The position numbers were made by a program, and so were the translations under genes. Under the pieces are notes generated by a model. The model ran no database searches, was not told the origin of the DNA, and worked only from the letters and a program-made list of their open reading frames with translations. From positions 837,501 through 901,500 of the forward strand of contig NZ_CP118957.1 of assembly GCF_029023825.1 (NCBI RefSeq): a stretch of DNA of 64,000 nucleotides, in the 5' to 3' direction. Source of the DNA: Enterococcus saccharolyticus subsp. saccharolyticus. Its GTDB lineage: Bacteria; Bacillota; Bacilli; Lactobacillales; Enterococcaceae. Every line of letters begins with the position of its first letter. Position 1 is the first letter of the stretch. Of this stretch, positions 7,746 to 16,107 are shown piece after piece.

Positions 7746-8759
7746 ATGAAATTAACTAAAAAATGGGTCGTTGTTGCGATGGTTAGTGTTGGTTTACTAA
7801 CGGCATGTGGCAAATCAGAAGAAAAAACAAAAGAAAGTGGCAAGGCGGAGAAAGTGATTATTGGTACGTTAGTTATGCCCAATGATGAAGGAATCGCCAA
7901 AGCCGAAAACTATTTTGAAGAAGAAATGGGCGTACCTGTTGAAGTAAAAGTATTTGATGCTGGTCGTGATACGGCAACGGCAATGATGACAGAAGATATT
8001 GATTTTGGCTTAATGGGATCAAGTTCAGCAGCTCTTTCAATTGCTCAAGGTGTAAAATTGGAATACATTTGGACGCATGAAATTTTAGGCAGTGTGGAAT
8101 CATTAGTTGCCAAACCAGGCATTGAATCTGCGAAAGATTTAGTTGGTAAAAAAATTGCGACCCCTTTTTCGTCAACTGCTCACTTTTCATTGTTGAAGTA
8201 TTTGGAAATGAACAATATTGAAGAAAGCAGTGTTTCTTTAGTTGATATGCAGACAGCTGAAATTTATACTGCATGGGAAAGCAATCAAATCGATGCAGCG
8301 TACATTTGGGAACCAACGCTTTCTCAATTAACAGATAAAACCGTCCTAGCAACCAGTGAAGATTTAGCTAACGAAGGGTTTATGACTGCTAACGTGGAAG
8401 TGGTGACCGAAACATTTGCGAAAAAACATCCAGAGTTAGTCGAAGCTTATATCCGAGCTGTTGATAAAGCTGTTCGATTATACCAAGAAAATGAAGACGA
8501 AGCAGTCAAAATTATTGCTGAAGCGCTAGGCTTAACGCCAGAAGATGCGAAATTCCAAATGAATGGCTCAAAATGGTTGAATTCAGAGGAACAGTTGGCA
8601 CCAGAGTATATGGGAACAACGGGCAACATTGGCGAATTATCACAAAATTTATATGACTTGGCGACATTCCTAAAAGCACAAGGAAGTATCAGTGAAGTGC
8701 CTGAAATTTCTGTCTTTGAAGAAGCAATTAACCCATCGTATATCGAAAAATTGAAATAG
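7746..8759 (+). CDS. ABC transporter substrate-binding lipoprotein, TauA/SsuA type
   Basis: This 337-residue extracellular binding protein has a lipoprotein signal ending in the lipobox LLTAC (Cys about 21). The body fits the NMT1/TauA-like fold: VIIGTLVMPNDEG, then FGLMGSSSAALSIAQG and AAYIWEPTLSQL, the region that in TauA-like proteins contacts the ligand. It is gene three of the transport set, 16 bases after the permease. Taurine is my favoured ligand because of the two downstream enzymes; other aminosulfonates or small amines are possible. Confidence 0.88.
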   Translation: MKLTKKWVVVAMVSVGLLTACGKSEEKTKESGKAEKVIIGTLVMPNDEGIAKAENYFEEEMGVPVEVKVFDAGRDTATAMMTEDIDFGLMGSSSAALSIAQGVKLEYIWTHEILGSVESLVAKPGIESAKDLVGKKIATPFSSTAHFSLLKYLEMNNIEESSVSLVDMQTAEIYTAWESNQIDAAYIWEPTLSQLTDKTVLATSEDLANEGFMTANVEVVTETFAKKHPELVEAYIRAVDKAVRLYQENEDEAVKIIAEALGLTPEDAKFQMNGSKWLNSEEQLAPEYMGTTGNIGELSQNLYDLATFLKAQGSISEVPEISVFEEAINPSYIEKLK

Positions 8760-8775
8760 AAAGTAAGGTGTTGAG

Positions 8776-9570
8776 ATGAGCAACTATTTAAGAGAAGAAG
8801 AAGTGGTGGTTTCCATTAAAGATGCCAGTCTTGTCTATCAAGGCGACAAAGCTGAAGTTGTCGCCTTGCAAAATGTTAATCTAGACATTCAAAAAGGCGA
8901 ATTCATTTGTGTCTTGGGTCCTAGTGGTTGTGGGAAAAGTACTTTATTAAATATCATTGCTGGTTTTCATAAACCGACCAGTGGTGTAGCAATGATAGAC
9001 GATCAACCAATCACTAAACCTGACTGGGATCGTGGCGTGGTCTTTCAAACACCGACGCTTTATCCTTGGTTGAATATCTATGATAATGTTGCATTTGGTC
9101 CGAAAATGCGGAAACAACAAAAAGAGCAAGTCAAAGAAGATGTCGAAAAATATTTGGAATTAGTTCAGTTAGAAAAGTTTCACAAAAGCAAACCATACGA
9201 ATTATCGGGCGGGATGCGTCAACGCGCTTCTCTTGCTAGAGTATTAATTAATGAACCTAAGATGATTTTGATGGACGAACCATTTGGCGCTTTAGATGCG
9301 TTGACGAGAATCAATATGCAAAAGTTAATTCGTGACATTTGGAATATGACGCAAAATACGATTTTCTTAATTACGCATGATGTGGATGAAGCGTTAGCAT
9401 TGGCAACCCGTGTGATTGTCATGACCAGTCGTCCTGGGAAAATTGCGAAAGAATTTCATACAGAATTTACGTATGACATTAATGGAACCAATCAAGAGAG
9501 TGTGACGTATTCACCAGAGTATACCGAATTACGAGAAGAAATCTTAAATATTATCAATGCACAACATTGA
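8776..9570 (+). CDS. ABC transporter ATP-binding protein, TauB/SsuB type
   Basis: This 264-residue ATPase powers the preceding permease. Walker A is GPSGCGKST (about residues 55-63), the signature LSGGMRQRASLARVL, Walker B ILMDEPFGALDALTR, and the H-loop ITHDVDEAL. The family is the nitrate/sulfonate/taurine group. Its 3' end lies only 17 bases before the start of the aminotransferase, so transport and catabolism appear coupled in one operon. Confidence 0.92.
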   Translation: MSNYLREEEVVVSIKDASLVYQGDKAEVVALQNVNLDIQKGEFICVLGPSGCGKSTLLNIIAGFHKPTSGVAMIDDQPITKPDWDRGVVFQTPTLYPWLNIYDNVAFGPKMRKQQKEQVKEDVEKYLELVQLEKFHKSKPYELSGGMRQRASLARVLINEPKMILMDEPFGALDALTRINMQKLIRDIWNMTQNTIFLITHDVDEALALATRVIVMTSRPGKIAKEFHTEFTYDINGTNQESVTYSPEYTELREEILNIINAQH

Positions 9571-9586
9571 GACAGGAGACAATAAT

Positions 9587-10921
9587 ATGGGAAAATTAAC
9601 TGGAACACAAGTACAAGAATTGCATCGCGATCACGTGTTACAATCATGGGGGAAAGCAGGTCAAATGGCTATCCCCGTAGCCAAAGCGGAAGGCATTTAT
9701 TTATACGATTATGAAGGCAATAAATATGCGGATATGTCGAGTCTATTGGTTTGTACGAATTTAGGCCATGATAACAAAGAAATTGTCGCAGCTTTAAAAG
9801 AACAAGCGGATTGGATGTCCTTTATGGCACCTTCTTACGCCACAGAAGCGAAGAGTGTTTTGGCAAAAAAATTGGTGGATTTGGCAGGTCCTTCTTTCCG
9901 TCGAGTCTTTTTCACAAATAGTGGTGCAGAATCAAATGAAAACGCGATTAAAATGGCACGCATGGTGACTGGTCGTACCAAAATCTTTTCATGTTATCGC
10001 TCGTATCATGGGGCGACTTTAGGTGCAAGTAATGCCAGTGGGGATGCCCGACGTTTTGCGGCTGAATTAGGTGGCGCAAATGGCTTTGTCAAATTTATGA
10101 ATCCGCACATGTATCAAGATGGTTATACACGTGGTGTGGATGATGAAGTATGTACGAACAACTATTTAAAGGCGTTGGAGCAACAAATTCGCTATGAAGG
10201 CCCTAACCAAATTGCAGCGATTCTAATGGAAAGTATTGTCGGTGCGAATGGTGTTATTTTACCTCCAGAAGGTTACATGGAAGGCGTGCGTGCACTCTGT
10301 GATAAATATGGCATTTTACTCATCATGGATGAAGTGATGGCTGGTTTTTACCGCACAGGTACCGCGTTTGGTTGGCAACATTTTGATTTAGTTCCGGATA
10401 TGATTACCTTTGCGAAAGGTGTGACGAATGCGTACGTTCCTTTAGGTGGGGTTATCGTTAATGAACAAATCTCCTCTTATTTTGAAGAAAATGTCTTGCA
10501 ATGTGGGTTAACATATAGTGGACATACACTAGCATGTGCAGTCGGAAATGCGTGTGTCGATTATTATGAAGCGCACAACATCGGGGCACATGTTGTGGAA
10601 ATGGAAGCTATTTTAAAAGACTTTATGGAAACAATGGTAGAAAAACATGCGTGCGTGGGAGAAGCTCGTTGTATTGGTTTGTTTTCCGCCTTTGAGATGG
10701 TGAAAGATAAAGAAAATCGGGTATCCTTAGTCGATTACAATGAACCAAATACAGCCATGCCAGCAATTATGAATCAATTAAAAGAAAAAGGTTTTATCGC
10801 CTTTAATCGTGACAATTATGTGAGTATTTGTCCTCCACTAACGATTACAAAAGAAGAATTAGCAGAATACTTACCGATTGTGGATGAAGTATTCACATGG
10901 GTAGATGAAACATTGATTTAG
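9587..10921 (+). CDS. class III aminotransferase, probable taurine aminotransferase
   Basis: This 444-residue PLP enzyme belongs to the omega-amino acid aminotransferase group. Seen are FFTNSGAESNENAIKMAR (phosphate-binding loop), SYHGATLGA, LIMDEVMAGF (the PLP-ring Asp) and TFAKGVTNAYVPLGG with the Schiff-base lysine. The N-terminal HVLQSWGKAG resembles taurine:pyruvate and taurine:2-oxoglutarate aminotransferases. Taurine transamination would release sulfoacetaldehyde and give nitrogen to glutamate or alanine. The start ATG at 9587 follows AGGAGACAATAAT. Context (TauABC-like transporter before, iron-type dehydrogenase after) supports taurine, but beta-alanine or another amine cannot be excluded. 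Confidence 0.82.
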   Translation: MGKLTGTQVQELHRDHVLQSWGKAGQMAIPVAKAEGIYLYDYEGNKYADMSSLLVCTNLGHDNKEIVAALKEQADWMSFMAPSYATEAKSVLAKKLVDLAGPSFRRVFFTNSGAESNENAIKMARMVTGRTKIFSCYRSYHGATLGASNASGDARRFAAELGGANGFVKFMNPHMYQDGYTRGVDDEVCTNNYLKALEQQIRYEGPNQIAAILMESIVGANGVILPPEGYMEGVRALCDKYGILLIMDEVMAGFYRTGTAFGWQHFDLVPDMITFAKGVTNAYVPLGGVIVNEQISSYFEENVLQCGLTYSGHTLACAVGNACVDYYEAHNIGAHVVEMEAILKDFMETMVEKHACVGEARCIGLFSAFEMVKDKENRVSLVDYNEPNTAMPAIMNQLKEKGFIAFNRDNYVSICPPLTITKEELAEYLPIVDEVFTWVDETLI

Positions 10922-10931
10922 GAGGTGTCAA

Positions 10932-12035
10932 ATGAATTTTGACTACGTACAACCTGTAAAAATTCATTTTGGTAAGGGTCGTTTACAAGAATTACCGAAA
11001 GTATTAACTGATTTTCAAGGACAAGGACTATTAATTTGTAGCAAGCGTTCCATAAAAAATGGTTTAGCCGCTCGTTTATTTCAAGAAAATCCGCAATTAA
11101 TCGCCACATTTACAGATATTTCAGAGAATCCTGATGTGACTGAAGCACAAGAATGTATTCGTTTGATTCAAGAAAAAGAGATTTCATTTATTGTGGCATT
11201 AGGAGGAGGCAGTGTCATTGATTTGGCTAAAGTTTGTGGTACGCTTTGTTTTTCAGAAGAAGAAGTTGCTGCTTATTTGGGATCAGGTATTGCGTTGCCG
11301 ACGCAACGCTTGCCACTAATTGCGATTCCTACCACTTCTGGAACCGGTACAGAAGTCACAGCAGCGGCAGTATTAACCAATCGGGAGTTAGGTAAGAAAT
11401 CGCCGATTGTTTCAGATAATTTTTATCCTGATATTGCACTTGTTGATCCAGAATTAACCCTATCTGTTCCGAAACAAGTTACTGCGAATACTGGAATGGA
11501 TGCATTATGCCAAGCGATTGAAGGATACTGGTCAAAAGGTAACCAACCAATCTGTGATGCGTTAGCAATTCATGCTGCACGTTTGATTTTTGAACATTTA
11601 GTGACGACGTATCATGAACCGCATAATTTAGAAGCAAGAGAAAAAATGAGTGAAGCGTCATTGATTGCTGGACTAGCTTTCGCTTTGCCTAAAACCACTT
11701 CTTCGCATGCGTGTAGTTACCCATTAACGAATATTTATGGTATTCCACATGGAGAAGCGTGTACTTTGACGATTGATTATTTTGCTAAAGTCAATGCAAG
11801 TGAGCGTTTATTAGATTTTGCCCAAAAAGTTGGTTTTGAATCGATTGATGCGATGTGTGAAAAAATTTATGACATGAAAGTAGCGATGAACATGCGGATC
11901 GATTTAAAAGATTTTGCTATTTCAGAGAGCCAATTAGCTGATTTAGTTTGTTTGTCGCATCACCCCAATTTATTAAATAATCCAGTTGAAATTACAGATG
12001 AAATTTTAGAAACGATGTATCGAAGTTTCATTTAA
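10932..12035 (+). CDS. iron-containing alcohol dehydrogenase, possible sulfoacetaldehyde reductase
   Basis: This 367-residue group III metal-dependent alcohol dehydrogenase starts 10 bases after the aminotransferase. It shows the NAD(P) motif LGGGSVIDLAK (about residue 95), the IPTTSGTGTEVT motif and metal ligands in the second half (DALCQAIEGYW, HACSYPLTNIYGIPHGEA). Family members reduce aldehydes, including SarD and TauF, which turn sulfoacetaldehyde from taurine into isethionate. Coupled to the upstream aminotransferase it would remove the aldehyde product. The operon ends at a strong terminator 8 bases on. Confidence 0.82.
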   Translation: MNFDYVQPVKIHFGKGRLQELPKVLTDFQGQGLLICSKRSIKNGLAARLFQENPQLIATFTDISENPDVTEAQECIRLIQEKEISFIVALGGGSVIDLAKVCGTLCFSEEEVAAYLGSGIALPTQRLPLIAIPTTSGTGTEVTAAAVLTNRELGKKSPIVSDNFYPDIALVDPELTLSVPKQVTANTGMDALCQAIEGYWSKGNQPICDALAIHAARLIFEHLVTTYHEPHNLEAREKMSEASLIAGLAFALPKTTSSHACSYPLTNIYGIPHGEACTLTIDYFAKVNASERLLDFAQKVGFESIDAMCEKIYDMKVAMNMRIDLKDFAISESQLADLVCLSHHPNLLNNPVEITDEILETMYRSFI

Positions 12036-12042
12036 CAAAACG

Positions 12043-12086
12043 AAAAGACTACTGTCATGAGTAAAAAACATGGCAGTAGTCTTTTT
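12043..12086 (+). terminator. terminator of the P-II/transport/aminotransferase operon
   Basis: Stem AAAAGACTACTGTCATG (12043-12059) with CATGGCAGTAGTCTTTT (12069-12085), one internal mismatch, and a T run. The remnant response regulator begins about 25 bases later. Confidence 0.85.
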
Positions 12087-12112
12087 CACAGACATTAACA
12101 AGTCATCAATGC

Positions 12113-12367
12113 TGGTTATATGGAGAAGAAATTAAATTAACACCCATTGAGTTTAAAATTTTAGTCTATCTTTTTGAACAACAAGGAAAAGTTGTGACTT
12201 CAGAAGAATTATTTGAAGTAGTTTTGCAAGAAAAATACTTAGAAAATAACAATACTGTCATGGCACATATCGCCCGACTTCGAGAAAAGCTCCATGAATT
12301 ACCACGAAAACCAAAATTTATTAAAACGGTTTGGGAAGTAGGATATACGATTGAAAATTCAAAGTAA
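12113..12367 (+). pseudogene. truncated VanR-like response regulator, C-terminal domain only
   Basis: An open frame of 84 codons with no start encodes only the winged-helix DNA-binding domain of an OmpR/VanR-type regulator. Readable motifs are IKLTPIEFKILVYL, SEELFEVVL, NTVMAHIARLREKL and FIKTVWEVGYTIE. The whole receiver domain with its phospho-accepting Asp is missing: the preceding sequence is the terminator of the taurine-like operon. The stop overlaps the start of the histidine kinase gene by 17 bases, as in intact vanR-vanS type pairs. A deletion or the arrival of the upstream cluster probably removed the 5' part and its promoter. Confidence 0.85.
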
Positions 12368-13475
12368 ACTAGCCAAAAACTTGCTTACACGTTACTTTGT
12401 CAGTCTAACAGTGATGGTATTACCGATGATTGTGGTGCCGTTAATCATGAAATATTTTGCGCGTTTTCGTATTTGGTATGACGGTGATCCGACGTATGAA
12501 TTACTAAAAGTGATTGAAACAATCTTATATCCGAGTATTATTATTTACGGATTAGGCGCATGGATTATTTTAACCATCTATTTCATCAAAAAGGCGTTGG
12601 GATATTTAGATGAAACCATTCAAACGACGAATCAATTAGTCACCGAACCAGAACGGCCCATTCATTTATCTGCTAATTTGATGGATGTGGAGCATGAAAT
12701 GAATGAAATTCGTGAACGAAACTTACTGAATCAACGAGCAGCCAAAGAAGCTGAACAGCGCAAAAATGATTTAATTGTTTATTTGGCCCATGATTTACGG
12801 ACACCGTTAACTAGCGTCATCTGCTATTTGACCTTGTTAAGAGAAGAACCTGATTTATCAACCGAATTACGCGCGCGTTATACGTCGATTGCTTTGGAAA
12901 AAGCCGAGCGTTTAGAGCAGTTAATCGGTGAGTTTTTTGAAATTACCCGGTTTAATCTGACCACAATGACGTTAGATAAAGAAAAAGTGGATATCAGTGT
13001 CATGTTAGAGCAATTAAGTTATGAGTTTCTACCCGTGATGCAAGAAAAACAACTGACTTGGGAATTAGCCTTACAAAAAGAGCTGTATTGTGCGCTTGAC
13101 CCAGAGAAAATGGAGCGTGCATTTGATAATTTGATTCGAAATGCCATTAATTATAGTGAGGAAAAATCAGTCTTGCATCTCTCTTTAACACAGATTGATG
13201 CTCACATCCGTATTCAATTGACAAATACCGGAAAGACAATTCCTAAAGAAAAATTGACCCGCATTTTTGAACCTTTTTATTGCGTGGATACTGCCAGACA
13301 AAGTGCAACAGGTGGAACTGGTTTAGGGTTACCAATTACCAAAGAAATGATTGACTTACACGGTGTCAACATCTATGCAGAAAGTGAAAATAATAAAATT
13401 TTTTTCACAATATTGTTGGATGTTATCCAAAAAACAAGGAATGAGGTAAAAATCATTCCTTGTTTTTTTATATAA
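12351..13475 (+). CDS. VanS-like sensor histidine kinase, partner truncated
   Basis: This 374-residue kinase has two membrane segments (about residues 16-33 and 58-76), a HAMP-like linker, the phospho-acceptor box YLAHDLRTPLTS (His about 146), N-box NLIRNAINYS and G-box GGTGLGLPITKEM. It is close to VanS in sequence pattern, for example AEQRKNDLIVYLAHD and RLEQLIGEFFEITR. No vanHAX-type resistance genes are present, so this is not evidence for glycopeptide resistance. The start is TTG after AGGA. Its cognate regulator is cut and no promoter is visible. The last 15 or so codons run through a terminator hairpin, so the native stop may have been lost. Confidence 0.85.
   Translation: MKIQSKLAKNLLTRYFVSLTVMVLPMIVVPLIMKYFARFRIWYDGDPTYELLKVIETILYPSIIIYGLGAWIILTIYFIKKALGYLDETIQTTNQLVTEPERPIHLSANLMDVEHEMNEIRERNLLNQRAAKEAEQRKNDLIVYLAHDLRTPLTSVICYLTLLREEPDLSTELRARYTSIALEKAERLEQLIGEFFEITRFNLTTMTLDKEKVDISVMLEQLSYEFLPVMQEKQLTWELALQKELYCALDPEKMERAFDNLIRNAINYSEEKSVLHLSLTQIDAHIRIQLTNTGKTIPKEKLTRIFEPFYCVDTARQSATGGTGLGLPITKEMIDLHGVNIYAESENNKIFFTILLDVIQKTRNEVKIIPCFFI
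13432..13469 (+). terminator. terminator overlapping the end of the kinase gene
   Basis: Stem AAACAAGGAATGA (13432-13444) / TCATTCCTTGTTT (13453-13465) and T run. The kinase frame continues through it and stops at 13475, which is unusual. Confidence 0.85.
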
Positions 13476-13575
13476 TAAATTATATTAATGAATGCATAAA
13501 GCGTATTTTAAAGCATTTTTAGCAATTTTTTAGATAAGGATGAATGTTCTTTATATAAAAAATTATATAATAGTG

Positions 13576-13604
13576 TTGACAAATTTATTTGTGAATAGTA
13601 GAAT
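13576..13604 (+). promoter_or_regulatory. sigma-A promoter for the Rgg-like regulator
   Basis: TTGACA (13576-13581), a 17-base spacer and TAGAAT (13599-13604), about 60 bases before the start codon. Confidence 0.65.
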
Positions 13605-13664
13605 TTGCTTTATAAAGAAATGTGAAAATGTTATCAATCTATTGCTAGTGAAAGAGGTGTCTCG

Positions 13665-14522
13665 ATGAATATTGAACGTTTTATTGAGGCTAGAAAAGCG
13701 TTAAACCTGTCGCAAAGTGAATTAGCAGAAGGCATTTGTACGCAAGCTACGTTAAGCCGTTTTGAAAACAATGGACAAATTCCAACGTTGAAAATTTTAC
13801 TCGAATTATGCAAGCGTTTGAATTTATCATTAGGCGACTTATTTCCTAAAGTAGAGATTCCCAATTCTGCGATTACTGAAAAAATGAATCAAGCAGAATT
13901 TTTCTTGATTACAAGTGAATATCAACAAGCTGCCGATTTATTAACGAGTATTACGTTACCCGAAGCAGAAGAAGCACAAGCCGTATTGCGTTATTATTAC
14001 TTAAAAGGGTTTTTGATGTTTTTCCAAGAGGAATCTGTGATGGATGTAATGTTTGTTTTTGATCAAATTTTATTGGCTGAAGAACCCAATCCTATTTTTC
14101 GTTTGTTGGCTTACACAGGCATTGGCATGATTTATTTAAGAGAGCAACAAGAAGAAAAAGCCGAATTTTACTTTAACAAAGTCTTAGAACAAATTTATCA
14201 ATACCCGATTAAAGATATGGAAGATACATGGCGTGTGTTACATATTGTTTTTCAAAGCGGAGTTTTTTATGCGCATATCCAAGAATTGGAGTTGAGTAAT
14301 GCGTTATTGCATTATGCTGTCACAATTTGTTCAGATAATCACGTAACTTATTACTTAGCACGCGCAGCCGTTCAACTAGCAAAAAATGCTATAACCACAA
14401 ATGAAGAAAAAGCTGTGATTCTGGAATTAATTTATGATGCACGAGCATATTCCAAGATCAATCGTAATCAGATTGCATTAAATGAATTAGCGTTGCTTGA
14501 AGCACAAGTACAAAAGCATTAG
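13665..14522 (+). CDS. Rgg-like XRE-family transcriptional regulator
   Basis: This 285-residue protein has an N-terminal XRE helix-turn-helix (ARKALNLSQSELAEGICTQA, residues 9-28, then LSRFENNGQIPTL) and a long helical C-terminal region of the kind that folds as TPR-like repeats in Rgg/PlcR proteins and binds short peptides. It is about the family's usual length (280-300). It has its own promoter and is followed 18 bases later by apbE, so it probably controls the flavin gene cluster. No small pheromone gene was recognised beside it. Confidence 0.8.
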   Translation: MNIERFIEARKALNLSQSELAEGICTQATLSRFENNGQIPTLKILLELCKRLNLSLGDLFPKVEIPNSAITEKMNQAEFFLITSEYQQAADLLTSITLPEAEEAQAVLRYYYLKGFLMFFQEESVMDVMFVFDQILLAEEPNPIFRLLAYTGIGMIYLREQQEEKAEFYFNKVLEQIYQYPIKDMEDTWRVLHIVFQSGVFYAHIQELELSNALLHYAVTICSDNHVTYYLARAAVQLAKNAITTNEEKAVILELIYDARAYSKINRNQIALNELALLEAQVQKH

Positions 14523-14540
14523 TTCAAAGGAGCAAGCAAG

Positions 14541-15464
14541 ATGCAAGAGACTAAAACCATTCGTCTAATGGGAACTATTATTCAATTAACGATTACCCAT
14601 CCACGACCAAGACCATTATTAGCAGAGGCGGAGCGACGGCTAAAAAGTTATGAAGCACGTTTTAGTGCCAATGATGCCACTTCTGAATTATCTTTTGTGA
14701 ATAAATGTGCAGGTGTCAAACCAGTGTCCGTTCATTCGCAATTATTTGACTTAATCCAGATTGGCACCAAACACAGCTGTGCAGCAAATAGTCGGTTAAA
14801 TATTGCCATAGGTCCCTTAGTACAAAATTGGCGCATCGGTTTCGCAGATGCCCGTGTACCTACTGATAGTGACATTCAGAGATTGTTACAACAAACAAAT
14901 CCACAAAAAATTCAATTAGATACTCAAAAACAAACAGTCTATTTAGCAGAAAAAGGAATGTCTATTGACTTGGGGGCATTGGCAAAAGGCTATTTTACTG
15001 ATTTATTAGTCACCTATTTTAAAGAGAATGGCGTGCAATCAGGGATGGTGAACCTTGGCGGCAATCTCATGGTGTTTGGCCCGTGTCCAAGCAGAGAGTT
15101 AGGGTATTGGAAAATTGGAATCCAACAGCCAGGTGCCTCTCGTAATCAATATGCGCTGACAATAAAAGTCAATGACTGTTCTGTCGTTACATCGGGTATT
15201 TATGAACGCCATTTAGAACACAATGGAAAAAGTTATCATCATATTTTAGATCCGCAAACTGGTTATCCAGCAGAAACTGATGTCACCAGCATTACGATTG
15301 TCGCCAAAGATTCGTTAGATGGTGAGATTTGGACGACACGTTTATTTGGAAAAACTTCGTCAGAGATAGTAGCGGAATTAAATCAATTACCAGCGATTGA
15401 CGGCATTGTTATGACACAAAAGCAACACATCTTGTATTCAAACGGGATGAAAAAATATTTATAA
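14541..15464 (+). CDS. apbE: FAD:protein FMN transferase
   Basis: This 307-residue enzyme attaches FMN from FAD by a phosphodiester bond to Ser or Thr in D-x-x-(S/T)-(G/S)-A-(S/T) motifs of target proteins. Family motifs visible are INIAIGPLVQNWRIG-like sequence near residue 90, IDLGALAKGYFTD (about 145-157), MVNLGGNLMVFG and YHHILDPQTGYPA (about 233-245) with metal-binding Asp. No signal peptide or lipobox is present, so it is cytoplasmic, unlike many secreted ApbE lipoproteins. The two genes that follow encode FMN-reductase-family proteins, and the second bears likely target motifs. Confidence 0.92.
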   Translation: MQETKTIRLMGTIIQLTITHPRPRPLLAEAERRLKSYEARFSANDATSELSFVNKCAGVKPVSVHSQLFDLIQIGTKHSCAANSRLNIAIGPLVQNWRIGFADARVPTDSDIQRLLQQTNPQKIQLDTQKQTVYLAEKGMSIDLGALAKGYFTDLLVTYFKENGVQSGMVNLGGNLMVFGPCPSRELGYWKIGIQQPGASRNQYALTIKVNDCSVVTSGIYERHLEHNGKSYHHILDPQTGYPAETDVTSITIVAKDSLDGEIWTTRLFGKTSSEIVAELNQLPAIDGIVMTQKQHILYSNGMKKYL

Positions 15465-15484
15465 AAATGGAAGGAAGTTATCAC

Positions 15485-16093
15485 ATGGTTAAACTTATTG
15501 GCCTCGTTGGCACCAATTCAGAACATTCAACAAATCGTCAGTTATTACAGTTTATGAGCAAACATTTTGCCGACCAAGCAGAAATTGACGTCGTAGAGAT
15601 TAAGGAGATTCCTATTTTTAACAAACCGACAGAAATTCGCGTGCCAGAAATTGTTCAACAACTTGCAGACAAAATTGAGGCAGCAGATGGCGTAATCATC
15701 AGTACCCCAGAATACGATCATGCGGTACCTGCATCATTGATGAACGTATTAAGTTGGTTGTCTTATGGAATTTATCCGTTTGTCGATAAGCCAGTTATGA
15801 TTACTGGTGCATCGTACGGTACATTAGGTTCTTCTCGGGCACAAATGCATTTGCGACAAATTTTGGATGCTCCTGAATTAAAAGCGCGAATTATGCCGAG
15901 TTCAGAATTTTTACTCAGCCATTCACTACAAGCGTTTGACAATGACAACTGTTTAAAAGATTCCGAACAAGTGGCTCAACTGGAAGGATTGTTTACTGAT
16001 TTCTTAGTATTTGTTGAACTAATGAAACAACTGAATCATGCACATGAAATGAACAAAAAAGCAGCAGAAAACTTTTCTTGGGAAGAAGTATAA
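15485..16093 (+). CDS. NADPH-dependent FMN reductase family protein
   Basis: This 202-residue flavodoxin-fold protein carries the pattern LIGLVGTNSEHSTNRQLLQF at the N-terminus (phosphate-binding loop), IISTPEYDHAVPASLMNVLSWLS and PVMITGASYGTLGSSRAQ. These are typical of NAD(P)H-dependent FMN or azo/quinone reductases. I start at ATG 15485, preceded by GGAAGGAAG; an ATG at 15467 overlaps that site. It is a shorter paralogue of the next gene and lacks that gene's C-terminal extension. Confidence 0.87.
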   Translation: MVKLIGLVGTNSEHSTNRQLLQFMSKHFADQAEIDVVEIKEIPIFNKPTEIRVPEIVQQLADKIEAADGVIISTPEYDHAVPASLMNVLSWLSYGIYPFVDKPVMITGASYGTLGSSRAQMHLRQILDAPELKARIMPSSEFLLSHSLQAFDNDNCLKDSEQVAQLEGLFTDFLVFVELMKQLNHAHEMNKKAAENFSWEEV

Positions 16094-16107
16094 AGGAGCG
16101 AATATAG

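Noticed and set aside
12351-13475. Glycopeptide resistance locus
   Set aside because: The kinase resembles VanS, but there is no vanH, ligase or vanX gene nearby and the regulator is truncated.
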